NCBI GenBank assembly: GCA_043228905.1
Contig: JBHGNT010000018.1
Coordinates: forward strand, 2,356,001 to 2,420,000
Source of the DNA: Azolla caroliniana
Lineage: Eukaryota; Polypodiophyta
Length of the DNA: 64,000 nucleotides
Direction: 5' to 3'
A program made the translations under genes and the position numbers. The notes under the pieces are model-generated. The model was not told where the DNA came from and made no database searches. It saw only the letters and a program-made list of their open reading frames with translations. The number at the start of each line of letters is the position of its first letter. Positions within the stretch are counted from its first letter, which is position 1. Below, one piece after another: positions 21,829 to 32,307 of this stretch.

Positions 21829-22743
21829 TGTTGGGAGACAGGTCCCTTCGGATGGGAAGGGAGAAGAACAGTGCCGATGAACAAACTCGGCCGAGGCCGA
21901 AACCGGATGAGGAGTACCCGGCTACGGAGAGCCGGATGATGCAGACCCGGTGAAGACCGGATGAGGAGTACCCAGCTACGGAGAGCCGGATGATGCAGAC
22001 CCGGTGAAGACCAGATGAGGAGTACCCAGCTACGGAGAGCCGGATGGTGCAGACCTGGTGAAGACCGGATGAGGAGTACCCAACTATGGAGAGCCGGATG
22101 GTGCAGACCCGGTGAAGTCCGGATGAGGAGTACCCGGCTACGCAGAGCCGGATGGTGCAGTCCTGGTGAGAACCGGATGAGGAGTACCCGGCTACGGAGA
22201 GCCGGATGGTGCAGACCTAGTGAGAACCGGATGAGGAGTATCCGGCTACGGAGAGCCGGATGGTGCAGACCCGGTGAGAACCGGATGAGGAGACATACTC
22301 GTAAATATGTTTCTGAGAGCCCATCGAGACTATATTTGTAAATAGCCGAAAAGTCATATTAGTATAAATATGACTTAGGGCAAACTTTTATAGTAGTTGT
22401 TGTCATTTTCTTGTTGGTGCAAGGAGAGAGAGCGCGTAACTGTGTACAGAGAGAGAGAGCGAGAAAGAGGTCGTTGCCTCTGTTGTAACCGCCGCCTGTG
22501 GCGAAGATCGTGAGCGTGAGGTCGTTGCCTCCGTGAGCTCACTGTTTGTACATTTGTGACATAGTGATAGTTAGCAGTCAATGGACTGTCGTGGTTTTTC
22601 CCTCTCAGGGTTTTCCATGTTAAACATCCTGCGTACTCTTCTCTCCATTGGTTCGTGCATTTTTTAGTTCCCGTTTTCTGTGTATGATTCTAAGCTCGGT
22701 TGTGGCCGAGTGTTGCGCATAAGGAGCGTTTTAGTTCCCGTCA
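21829..22743 (+). mobile_element. Copia solo LTR 3 (915 bp) inside the gypsy B 3' LTR
   Basis: TGTTGGGAGACAGG ... TAGTTCCCGTCA. Target duplication GTTAC (21824-21828) / GCTAC (22744-22748), one mismatch; the 5' LTR of B reads GCTAC at this site. It is the longest copy because it holds seven full 54-bp units plus a partial. TATA palindrome at 22351-22376. Confidence 0.93.
21903..22293 (+). repeat. 54-bp minisatellite in copia LTR 3
   Basis: Seven tandem 54-bp units starting at 21903, 21957, 22011, 22065, 22119, 22173 and 22227, then a partial unit at 22281. Each unit contains CCGGATGAGGAGTACCC, a GGCTACGGAGAGCCGGATG core and a GCAGACCCGGTGA end. The inner GGCT..AGCC part can pair with itself. 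Confidence 0.95.
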
Positions 22744-22873
22744 GCTACTAGGATACGAGAGAGTATCCCATTACGATTTACGATACAACGGTTCTATTCC
22801 TTGTAACACGGTCACCTTGAGGTCTACCTCGAAGGACTGAGCATAGACAGTGTTCCTAATCAGTAACAAACTT

Positions 22874-23722
22874 GTATCAATGAGGCAACGGCGATGTACT
22901 TCGAAGGTGTGTAGCAGATTATGATGTCATTGCAGTCATTGAACAAGCTCATTGCGGAAGCGGAAGCGATCATTTCAATCATGAGTCCACACACAAGGTC
23001 CTTCAGTCATGCCTATGGTGGTCGACATTGTTCAAAGACACATATGAGTATGTACATCAGTGGGATGAATGCCAATGTTTCAAGCACCGACAAAAAGCGG
23101 ATTTCAACACATTATACCCAGTAGTTGCTTGGCAACCATTCGAGAAATAGGGTATTGATTTTATCGGCCCCATTAGCCCAGCTTCCAACCTCAACCGATA
23201 CATAATCATCGCATACCAAGTGGGCCGAAGCCAAAGCTTGCGTTAACGCCGATGCACGCACCACTGCCAAATTCCTATACGAAAATGGCATCATACGGTT
23301 CGGTTCGTATGCCCACTCGAAATAATCAATGACCAAGGCTCTCATTTCCTCAATCAGGTGATAGCACACCTACTAGGCGAGTTTATGGTGACGCATCACA
23401 AGAGCTCCCCTTATTACCCTTGTGCAATGGACAAGCGGAAAGTACTAATAAAGTGTTACGTACAGTGCTCACGAAGATAATCACAACCTCTCAATCTTAT
23501 TGGAGCATCAAATTCCAAGCCGCATTGTGAGCATTCCGCACCTCCTACAAAATAGTGACTTGCCACACGCCGTTTAAACTAGTATATGGACAAGAGGTGG
23601 TACTACGCATCGAGTTCCTCGTCCCTAGCCTCAGGATAGCCATCCAAGAATGATGGGATGGGAACCCCTTCCCATCACGTCTAGAGAACTTGGAATGACT
23701 AACAGAAACTCGACTACTCATT
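22874..23722 (+). pseudogene. Gypsy C integrase (zinc region and core), decayed
   Basis: Resumes after gypsy B. The H-H-C-C region is visible (EQAHCGSGSDHFNHE, then WDECQCF), then GIDFIGPISPASNLNRY (first Asp), LEIINDQGSHFLNQVI (second Asp), HKSSPYYP, and after a frameshift TPFKLVYGQEVVLRIEFLVPSLR. The catalytic Glu region is garbled (about 23420-23440). Stops lie at 23122-23124, 23149 and 23648 among others. It ends at the copia 5' LTR. Confidence 0.82.
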
Positions 23723-24331
23723 GTTAGGAAACATGTCCCTCCGGATGGGAAGTGAGGAGAACAGTACTGATGAGCAAACTCGGTCGAGGCCGAAACCGGA
23801 TGTGGTGTACCCGGCAAGCGCCGGATGAGGAGTACCCGGCAAGAGACGGATGGTGAGGGCCCGATGAGAAGTGCTCACCGGATGAAGGGACATCTTTGTA
23901 AATATGTTTTCTGAGAGTCCATCGGGGCTATATTTGTAAATAGCCGAAAAGTCATATTAGTATAAATATGACTTAGGGCAAACAGAGTTGTTATCATTCT
24001 TGTTGGCGCAAGAAGAAAGCGTGCAACTGTGTACAGAGAGAGAGAGAGAGAGGAAGAGGTCGTTGCCTTTGATTGTAACCGCCGCCTGTGATGAAGATAG
24101 CAAGCTCGAGGTCATGGCCTCGGTGTTTTCTTATTGTACATTCTGACATAGTGATAGTTTGCGATCTGTGGGCTGCCGTGGTTTTTCCCGAGTTTGGGTT
24201 TTCCACGTAAACATCCTGCGTACTCTTCTCCCTATCGTGTTGTGCTTTCATTCCCTGTTTTTTTTTCTGTGTTTTAATCTAGGTTCGGTTGTGGCCAAGC
24301 GTTGTTCATCGGGAGCGTGTAGTTCCTATCA
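23723..24331 (+). repeat. 5' LTR of copia 1
   Basis: TGTTAGGAAACATG ... TAGTTCCTATCA. TATAAATA at 23961-23968 lies inside an inverted repeat (23949-23974). Only about one and a half degenerate 54-bp units (23780-23885). Contains the duplicated GAGGTCGTTGCCT / GAGGTCATGGCCT motif around a GTAACCGCCGCC block. Confidence 0.95.
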
Positions 24332-24334
24332 AAG

Positions 24335-24346
24335 TGGTATCAGAGT
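24335..24346 (+). other. Primer-binding site of copia 1
   Basis: TGGTATCAGAGT, complementary to the 3' end of plant initiator tRNA-Met with one change (usual TGGTATCAGAGC), three bases after the 5' LTR. Confidence 0.9.
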
Positions 24347-24361
24347 GAAACGACACAGAAA

Positions 24362-25147
24362 ATGGACGATTCGTTGGGAGACATGTTCAAGCTCACCGGC
24401 TCCAACTATTTGGTGTGGAAGTCGAAGATGAGGGACATGCTCGTGGTTAAAGATCTTTGGTTGCCGGTTCAGTTTGGGGACAAGAGACCGGACAAAATCA
24501 ACACCACAATATGGGAGGTGATGCACATGAAGACAACGGCTTACATACGGTGCTTCATCGACATGAGCCTATACAACAACTTCAATGAAGAGAGCAAGGC
24601 TCATGAGCTCTGGGAGAAGATCGGCATTATGTTTCAAAACAAAAATGTTGTTAACCAGGTTTCGGTATTCCTGAAGCTAGTAAGACTCCGGTACCAAGAT
24701 GGCTCTAGCATGGCGGAGCACATGAATGCCTTCCAGGGGTTGATACACCATGCAACATCATTGGAAGTACCTCTCGCTGATGAGGTACTAGCGCTACTCC
24801 TGCTCGGTTCCCTCCCGGATAGCTGGGAGACATTGGTTGTCACTTTGGGCAACGTTGGGCCAGAAGGGAAACGGTTATCCCTAGCAAGAGTGAAGTCGAG
24901 CTTGCTAGATGAGGAGGCGCGTCAGAAAGATAAGGATACGAGCTCCGACTCCAAAGCGCTCCTTACCGAATCGGAACGCGGAAGACAAAGGAACCATAGT
25001 CCCCAGAACCGGGAGAAGTTGGGGACACTGTCAAAGTCAAGGGGGAGGCCTACTTGCTTCTATTGCAGCAAGTCAGGACACTTCCAGAAGAACTGTCGGC
25101 ATTTCCGAAAAGACAAGGAAACCGACGATACCGAACTGGAACGGTAA
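24362..25147 (+). pseudogene. Copia 1 gag
   Basis: 261 codons from ATG 24362, shortly after the primer-binding site. It has the copia gag (UBN2-type) signature: KLTGSNYLVWKSKMRDML, HELWEKIGIMFQNKN, LVRLRYQDGSSMAEHMNAF, ADEVLALLLLGSLPDSWETL; a basic spacer; then a CCHC zinc knuckle CFYCSKSGHFQKNC near residue 237-250, which packages RNA. It ends at TAA 25145-25147, where the intact polyprotein would have continued into protease. This is the best-preserved part of the element. Confidence 0.9.
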
Positions 25148-26513
25148 AGACCGGAGGGGAACGGACCGGAAGGGAACGACGGCAATCGCGGCAAGTGAAG
25201 AAGAGTTGATGCTCATCACCGAGGAGAGTGAGCTAAACCTTGTCGGCGACAAGATGACCTAGGTGGTCGACTCTAGAGCGTCGTTCCACCTTACCCCGGA
25301 CCGGAAATACTTCTCATCCTACTTGGCCGGTGATCACGGCTGTGTCCGGATGGGGAATGAAGGTACATGCCGAATTGTCGGCATAGGAGACGTGTGGCTG
25401 ACAACACCAACCGGATGCAAGATGCTGCTGAAGGATGTCTGACACATTCCGGAGGTTCGTCTGAACCTGATATCAGCCGGTCGGCTAGATGATGAAGGCT
25501 ACACGGGTAGCATCCGGAACGGTGTTATGAAGTTCAGCAAAGGGAGCATGATTGTGGCTCGGGCCCGAAAGGTAAACACGTTGTACCTGATGAATGCCCG
25601 GTTATGTCCGGAGGAAGTGAACATGGCATCCGACACTACCGGTGAGCTGTGGCACAAAAGGTTGTGTCACATGAGCGAGAAGGGGATGAGGAGGCTTGCA
25701 TTAGACAACCTCATTCTAGTGAAGAACGTGCACTTGGAGAAGTGCACTGATTGTCTGGCTGGTAAGCAAAACCGAACCTCCTTCCGACCAAGGCCACCGA
25801 TGAGACGTAATGCACCACTAGAGTTGGTGCATACTGATGTGTGTCAAGTGGACACGAAGTCACATGCAGGATCGCACTACTTTGTGACGTTCATAGATGA
25901 CCACAGCCGGAAGCTGTGGGCCATACCGTTAAAGACGAAGGATCAGGTGTTATCCGTCTTCAAAGAGCTCCACACGAGAGTGGAAAGAGAAACCGGCCGA
26001 AAGCTGAAGGCGGTTCAAATAGATAACGGAGGTGAATACTGGGGGCAGTTCGAGGAGTACTGTCGCTCGAAGGGAATCCGGCTCGAATTTACCGTGCTAA
26101 AGACGCCGAAACTAAACAGGATGGCCGAGAGGATGAACCGGACCATAATGGAGAGGGTCCGGAGTATGTTGGCGCATGCAAAACTACCCAAGAAGTTTTG
26201 GGCGGAGGCATTGTCAACAGCGACATATGTGATAAACAAATCACCCTTAGTACCCTTGGACGGCGACACGCCGCAGAGAGTATGGACCGGTAAGGAAGTG
26301 TCCTACCGGCATCTAAAGGTGTTCGGGTGTCTCACGTACGTGCATGTAGCTAAGGACCGGAGAGGAAAGTTAGATCCAAAGACCCGGCCATGCATATTCC
26401 TCGGTTACGACGACGATGGTCGACAAGAAGGTATTCCGGAGTCGAGATATTATCTTCATGGAGGACAAGACGCTCGCCGACTGGGAGTCGAAGAAGAAGA
26501 TAATGAACTCTGA
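25148..26513 (+). pseudogene. Copia 1 protease and integrase
   Basis: Protease region about 25200-25500: the active site reads VVDSRASFHLTPD, where the usual D-S-G has Arg for Gly, and is preceded by TAG (25259-25261); TGA at 25440-25442. Integrase from 25640: HKRLCHMSEKGM and CTDCLAGK form the HHCC region; LVHTDVCQVDTKSH, VQIDNGGEYWG and RMAERMNRTIMER give the D, D and E of the catalytic triad; KKFWAEALSTATYVINKSP and VFGCLTYVHV follow. A frameshift near 26430 leads to another frame. Confidence 0.88.
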
Positions 26514-28375
26514 GTCGACCGGGAAGGATCGATTCTACGATGAGCAAACCCAACCGGCAAGAGACCGGTTAGCACTCGAGGAACCAGCCGGTTACGGTGA
26601 GGATACCGAACCGGCAGAAGAAGAAGTAGAGGAAGCTGAAACCGCAACCGGCCAAGACCCCGAATCGGATTCGGATGAAGAGCAAATGGAGGAGCCGGTT
26701 ACCGAAGCCCAAAGACGGAGATATCCTCTCAGAGAGAGAAGGCCCCCCCAGAGATTTCCGGATGCAGAGCATGTGCTGCTAACTGATGAGGGGGAGCTAG
26801 AAAGCTTCGAAGAAGCGAAGGATGACACCCACAGCTAAAAATGGTTAAGTGCCATGCAAGATGAGATGGATTCCCTGCATGAGAACCATACGTATGAATT
26901 GGTGGAGTTGCCGAAAGGAAAGCGAGCACTCCAAAACAAGTGGGTGTACAAGTTGAAACCGGGAGATGTCGGCAACCCCCCGAGATACAAAGCCAGGATT
27001 GTGGTGAAGGGGTTCTAGCAGAAGAAGGGCGTGGACTTCGATGAGATATTTGCCCCGGTAGTAAAGATGACCTCCATCCGGACGGTGCTGAGTATAGCGG
27101 CAAGCATGGACCTCGAGGTAGAGCAGTTGGACGTGAAGACGGCATTCCTTCACGGTGACCTCGAAGAGGAGATCTACATGCAACAACCAGAAGGATTCGT
27201 GGAGAAAGGGAAGGAGCACCTGGTCTGCCGGTTGAAGAAGAGCCTGTACAGACTGAAGCAGGCTCCTCGACAATAGTACCGGAAGTTCGACTCCTTCATG
27301 ACCGATCAAGGGTACCACAAGACACAAGCCGATCACTGCGTGTTTGTGAAGAAGTTCGAAGGAGGCGACTTCCTGATACTCCTTCTGTACGTGGACGACA
27401 TGTTGATTGTTGGACGGAACCAAGCCAGGATACGGATGCTGAAGAAGGCTCTCAACCGAACCTTCGCGATGAAAGACTTGGGTCCGGCAAGACAGATGTT
27501 GGGGATGCATATCATCCGGAACCGGCCAACAAAGCAACTGTGGCTGTCACAGGAGAAATACGTGACAAAGGTGCTTCAGCGGTTCAACATGTTAGAAGCG
27601 AAACCGGTCGGATCGACACTCCCGGCAAACTGCAGATTATCCGGTAAGCAAAGCCCGAAGATGAAAGCAGAGAAGGCCGATATGATGAAGGTTCCATATG
27701 CTTCTGCCGTCGGGAGCTTGATGTACGCAATGGTGTGTACCCGACCAGATATAGGATTCACAGTCGGAGTGGTGAGCCGGTTTATGAGCAATCCCAGCAA
27801 GGAGCACTAGAACGCGGTCAAATGGATACTCCGGTACTTGAAGGGCACTTCAAATATGTGTCTCCGATTCGGCTCCAGAAAACCTCAACTTGACGGTTTT
27901 ACTGATTCGGACATGTCGGCTGATGTGGATACCAGCCAGTCTACATCCGGGTATGTAATGCCATATGCAGGGGGAGCTGTTTTGTGGCAGTCGAGGTTGC
28001 AAAAGACAGTTGCGTTGTCAACCACGGAGGCAGAGTACATGGTGGCTGTGGAAGCCGGAAAGGAAATATTATGGATGAAGGACTTCATTGGAGAGCTCGG
28101 TATCCGACAAGATGAATACCGGCTCTATTGCGACAGTCAAAGTGCCATCCACCTTGTTAAGAATGCGGCCTACCATTCCCGGACAAAGCATATCCAGTGA
28201 AGGTATCACTGGATCAAGGAAAGAGTAGATGACCAGGAGTTCGCGTTGATGAAGATCCACATAGCCGAGAACGGGTCAGATATGCTGACCAAAGTACTGA
28301 TACCCGACAAGCTGGAAGCATGCCGGAAGCGGATCGGACTAGTAAGGCATCCCATGCCGGAGTGAAGGGGGAGTT
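26416..28375 (+). pseudogene. Copia 1 RT and RNase H
   Basis: An acidic linker (26416-26835) precedes RT. RT motifs: NKWVYKLKPG, RYKARIVVKGF, FAPVVKMTSIRTVLSIAA, LEVEQLDVKTAFLHGDLEEEIYM, SLYRLKQAPR, and the active site LLLYVDDMLIVGRN. RNase H: DSDMSADVDTSQSTSGYV, LSTTEAEYMVAVEAGKE, LYCDSQSAIHLVKN. One frame with stops at about 26836, 27016, 27274, 27808 and 28198. A purine tract GAAGGGGGAGTT (28364-28375) abuts the 3' LTR and is the polypurine primer site. Confidence 0.9.
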
Positions 28376-28984
28376 TGTTAGGAAACATGTCCCTCCTGAT
28401 GGGAAGTGAGGAGAACAGTACTGATGAGCAAACTTGGCCGAGGCCGAAACCGGATGTGGTGTACCCGACAAGCACCGGATGAGGAGTACCCGGCAAGAGC
28501 CAGATGGTGAAGGCCCAGTGAGAAGTGCTCACCGGATGAAGGGACATATTTGTAAATATGTTTTCTGAGAGTCCATCGGGGCTATATTTGTAAATAGCCG
28601 AAAAGTCATATTAGTATAAATATGACTTAGGGCAAACAGAGTTGTTATCATTCTTGTTGGCGCAAGATTAGAGCGTGCAACTATGTACAGAGAGAGTGAG
28701 AGAGAGGAAGAGGTCGTTGCCTCTTATTGTAACCGCCGCCTGTGGCGAAGATAGCAAGCTCGAGGTCGTGGCCTCGGTGCTTTCTTATTGTACATTCTAA
28801 CATAGTGATAGTTTGCGGTCTATGGGCTGTCGTGGTTTTTCCCGAGTTTGTGTTTTCCACGTAAACATCCTGTGTACTCTTCTCTCTATCGTGTTGTGCT
28901 TTCATTCCCTGTTTTTTTTCTGTGTTTTATTCTAGGCTCGGTTGTGGCCGAGCGTTGTTCATCGGGAGTGTGTAGTTCCTGTCA
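28376..28984 (+). repeat. 3' LTR of copia 1
   Basis: Same length as the 5' LTR (609 bp), ending TAGTTCCTGTCA. About 30 substitutions relative to the 5' LTR by eye. TATAAATA at 28615-28622 within the palindrome 28603-28628. Confidence 0.95.
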
Positions 28985-30300
28985 CTCGCATCGTCAACTC
29001 CGAAGCAAATCGACAATAGCACATGACATTATTAGAGTAGAGTTCAGTTTGCCTCCGATGTTAGTAGAAGCACTTTTCCAAGTGGTAGTTTTTATTCATA
29101 GGATACATAGCCAACCATAAGATAGGATCTCCCGTCGAGCCTTTGAGGCATCCCGATCCCTATATACGTCTGGAGACATTATCTCTTGGTATAGCATTGT
29201 AGTGAGTTGGTTACTTGCAAATGGCATAGACATTAATAACCTACCTCCCCTTAAGTACAACCATGGGATTGATCAAACTTTAATATCTCATGAAGACTAT
29301 AATAAAGTAATACGCCAAGAAATAAGGCAAATTTACACCCGATATACATGGATCACCCCACGAGAGCCACTCCCATCTAAAATGTTGTACTATAAGGAAC
29401 AATTCTTGCACTTCTCTATGTTAGGTTTTATTACATGACCAAGATATCTAGATACATTCTTATCAAATGCACTAAGGGTGGCTATTGGACAACTTAGGAT
29501 ATCATCTCTCCAACTTGAGATTGAGAATGGTCGGGCTAATAGAGTCCCTAGAGAGGAAAGGCTATATAGATTATGTCACATAGAGATAGAGGATGAGTAT
29601 CACTTTACATGCAAGTGTCCAACCTATGCTGAGATAAGGGTGGAATACCAAGACATATTAGGACCCTCTCCCACCCTCTCCAAACTATTAGATGCCCCGG
29701 ATATAAAGAGACTAGGTAGGTATATCTTAGAGCTAAAACAACATAGGGAGAATAAGCTACAAAGTGTTAACCATAACCCTTTTAATATTCATCAACATGT
29801 AAGTAGTGTAATTTTTCAGGAACAAGGGGAGACGATGAATGTGGGTACACTTACGCCACTCGGCCTCTCTCTTGAGGAAGCAAAAATGCAAAGAACAACC
29901 AAACGCCCTCAGATGTTGGGCTTCAAAACAAATCAACGTGGAGTAGAAACAATTAAGAAGATAAGGGAACGTGAGTTACACCAACTAGAAGCTATGGTTG
30001 GGGTACCTTCTACATTGGGACCACGGGGGGCCACATCCACATTGAAACCCTTTGACCTCTCGCTTCTTTTTGAGAGACTTGGATGGAAATGAAACTAGGC
30101 CTAGTATAAAGCCATTTCATTGTAAAACATGTTTGTTATTTTACTAGAACTATTTAGCTTAAGCTCTATTTTTATTTATTTTATTTTCACTTTCGATGAA
30201 TGGGTAAATATCCCATTTTGTTGTAAACCAATTGTCTCATGGGCCAATTTTGGCCTTAAAAGATGTTAATATATCTTTATTTCTTTCTTTCATATAAGAT
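28985..30300 (+). pseudogene. Non-LTR retrotransposon C-terminal relic
   Basis: One frame from 28985 to 30092, broken by TAA 29118 and TGA 29436. It shows LPPMLVEALFQVVVFIHRI, RYTWITPREPLPSKMLYYKEQFL, AIGQLRISSLQLEIENGR, and a Cys/His block RLCHIEIEDEYHFTCKCP that resembles the zinc-binding tail of LINE-type reverse transcriptases (C-x2-H...H-x3-C). No RT core is present. An AT-rich 3' tail follows (30093-30300). The copia 3' LTR abuts its left end exactly. Assignment as LINE-like is inference from the motif; the remainder is unrecognised. Confidence 0.45.
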
Positions 30301-31486
30301 CTTGTTCGCCAACATTATTTGGAGGATGGCTTACCAAATACATTTCAGTTTCTCGCAATCACCAAGAAATTGAAACACTTGACAAACAATTTAACAATCA
30401 TTAACAATCATTAATCATCATCAAATGCCACAATGAAGAATAAGAAGACTCGTTGAACTTGTGTCTCAAGACAATGATTGGGTCCTAGATTTGTTTGAAA
30501 ATATAGTTTCTTATTACTTGTTTTAGATAAGACACGTGTTGAAACTTTAATGTTTTTAAAAAAACACGTTGTTTAAGTTCTAGGGAATCTTTAAAAGGAA
30601 ATAAAGAACGTTACTTGATTGTAATGAAATTATGTCGCAGAAAAGTACCAGCATGACTAATTGCCCAACACTGTGAACCCCTCAAATGAATTGAATATGC
30701 TCACCCTTCATTGCAAAATATTGAAGTAGTTCACACTTGCTTGAGGAATCGAAAGCCTAGATTTTAGATTCCTACAGATCTTGAAAATATCCAATACTCC
30801 GGGACATAGAGAATAACGAATTGTATCAATTCAGCCTTCAATAATTAGCAGAAACTAGAGTCCATCACTTGGGGACCAAGTTGAGTTACTTTCAACTTAG
30901 GTTGATAACTTAACGAAAGGAAAAAGAGAGTGAATCCTTAGCATACTTTACGATATTGCTCGACCACGTCTCTCACATTCAAACAAAACCAATCAATGTT
31001 GCAACAAAAAACAACGAGGTCATCATCAGTGACAAGTTGTTTGCTACAAAATATTCTATAGCAGGAAATGGATTTTACAAGTACAACAATAATGCTTGTC
31101 TGGGCTTGCTTCATCAGGCCTAACTAAATAGAAGTAGTTCACAACATAAAGAAAGGGCCTTGATCCTTTCTTATCCATTTGAAATCACTAGATAATACAA
31201 AATAATAATAATACCTCACATGAAGGTAACATCAAAACTATTTTTATTCATTTAATGTAGTCTAAAAGAGTAATCTATCTCACCATGACAAAAAAGATAG
31301 TGACATTGATTCTTAGATAGATAGTTGTTCCTTCTTCATCTCAATTTGATAATGAGTTGCATGCTTTGAAAAATAGCAATGCAAACAAATTTTCACTAAA
31401 ATTGTAATTCTTTTCTTTGTTTTCCCCTTTAGAATAAGCTCAGGAGTCAAGACATACAGAGATAATGTTGCTTTTTCTTATAAAAA
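30301..31486. other. AT-rich stretch without recognisable genes
   Basis: No coding frame, tRNA-like box or transposon motif recognised. Scattered 'aacaatcattaacaatcattaatcatcatc' microsatellite-like sequence near 30395. I see nothing else. Confidence 0.5.
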
Positions 31487-31790
31487 AAAGTTGGTTCTTA
31501 TTTAAATGTAGTTTGTTGTATTACATATGCAATGGCACTATAGTTACTACAGAAAAAGTGATGATGTTGTCTATATTTTCACTGACGTAGCGAATCCATT
31601 TTCTAGTGATGGCGACCATATTTTCAGCAATGTAGTGAATCCATTTTTTACTAATGTCGACCTATGAAAAAGTTAGTTCTTATTTGGATCAAGTTTGTTA
31701 TAATGCAAATGCAATGACACTATAGTTAATATAGAAAAATTAATGATGTTATATTTTCGCCAATGTAGAGAATCCATTTTCTAGTGATGT
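31487..31790 (+). repeat. Imperfect ~181-bp tandem duplication
   Basis: 31487-31606 and 31668-31790 both run AAAAGTTRGTTCTTATTT ... GAATCCATTTTCTAGTGATG. A shorter third copy of the TTTTC(A/G)-x-CAATGTAG-x-GAATCCATTTT phrase lies between them (31620-31650). Confidence 0.75.
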
Positions 31791-31948
31791 AGATTATAAG
31801 ATCCTTTGTAAGCTAAAGCAACATCATACAAAGCCATAAATGGGCGTTCCATATAGAGAATCAATTATATCAAAACACCTAATTATAAAAATATTGAAAG
31901 TAGAATACACTTTTATCACAAAATAATGTTATTGTGTTGATAACCCCT

Positions 31949-32070
31949 AAAACTCGTAATGAAGTTGTATATAACACTCTTTGATTGTACATTTTGTAGC
32001 CTTCTGGCACTTTTCTTAATACTGATGAAGGAAATCTTTTGGAAAAAAAAAAAACTCGTAATGAAGTTGT
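31949..32070 (+). mobile_element. 82-bp retro-insertion with 20-bp TSD and poly(A)
   Basis: AAAACTCGTAATGAAGTTGT occurs at 31949-31968 and again at 32051-32070, identical. Between them, 31969-32050 ends in a poly(A) run. This is the signature of LINE-mediated target-primed reverse transcription. The body (ATATAACACTCTTTGATTG...) looks like a mRNA or LINE 3' end with 'cttaatactgatgaaggaaatc'. The short length implies extreme 5' truncation. Confidence 0.88.
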
Positions 32071-32205
32071 CATCTCCTCCTAAAAAGCAAAATCAGTATG
32101 GAACCTAGGGGCAAAAGCAAATAGTGAAAAAGTGGAATGAAGGAAAGTATGAAAAAAAATGGGCGTGTGCAAGTGGATACTTAAGAGGGGTAACTATGTT
32201 GTATA

Positions 32206-32252
32206 TATATATATATAACTTACAAGTGGGTTTTTGGCTATCTTAAGTCCCT

Positions 32253-32305
<53 letters not shown>
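32206..32305 (+). promoter_or_regulatory. (TA)n box and (GA)n leader upstream of a small ORF
   Basis: TATATATATATATAAC near 32204-32218 and a 48-bp (GA)n tract (32258-32305) lying directly against an ATG. GA-rich 5' leaders are common in plant genes, so this may be a promoter-leader pair; a simple-sequence accident is equally possible. Confidence 0.3.

Positions 32306-32307
<2 letters not shown>

Larger units (their letters stand above)
17237..22868 (+). mobile_element. Gypsy element B, internally deleted, TSD AACTT
   Basis: 5' LTR 17237-17702, primer-binding site, then directly the integrase core (gag, protease, RT and RNase H absent), integrase C-terminus, a spacer, a coiled-coil ORF related to that of element A, and the 3' LTR 21495-22868 (itself holding a solo copia LTR). 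A perfect 5-bp duplication AACTT (17232-17236 and 22869-22873) proves both ends belong to one insertion, so the deletion happened before insertion or inside the element afterwards. It is nested in gypsy C. Confidence 0.93.
21495..22868 (+). repeat. 3' LTR of gypsy B, split by a copia solo LTR
   Basis: 21495-21828 and 22744-22868 together correspond to the 466-bp 5' LTR. TATATAAA at 21619-21626. Starts TGTTGTCTGTCGG, ends CAGTAACA, then the TSD AACTT. The intervening 915 bp is solo LTR 3. Confidence 0.93.
10462..23722 (+). mobile_element. Ty3/gypsy element C, old and heavily interrupted
   Basis: Order: primer-binding site, duplicated leader, gag, protease, RT, RNase H, integrase zinc region and core; many stops in every domain. 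It is interrupted by a TIR element (13300-14356) and by gypsy B (17237-22868 plus TSD), after which the RNase H-integrase linker resumes. Homology ends at the copia 5' LTR (23723) and is not resumed beyond 28984. The primer-binding site and protease-RT linker suggest the Athila group (inference). Confidence 0.85.
23723..28984 (+). mobile_element. Ty1/copia element 1, full-length but decayed (5262 bp)
   Basis: Two 609-bp LTRs (23723-24331 and 28376-28984; roughly 5% different by eye) enclose gag, protease, integrase, RT and RNase H in copia order. A primer-binding site for initiator tRNA-Met and a polypurine tract are present. The flanks do not match well (CTCAT on the left, CTCGC on the right), and different sequences lie on each side. 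Frameshifts and at least seven stops disable it. It shares LTR ends and the TATA palindrome with three solo LTRs in the window. Confidence 0.95.

Noticed and set aside
21903-22293. Regular 54-bp array as a CRISPR-like locus
   Set aside because: Units are contiguous with no spacers and lie in a plant LTR; it is a minisatellite.
26845-27537. Minus-strand 230-codon ORF
   Set aside because: Mirror of the copia 1 RT frame; sense strand carries clear RT motifs.
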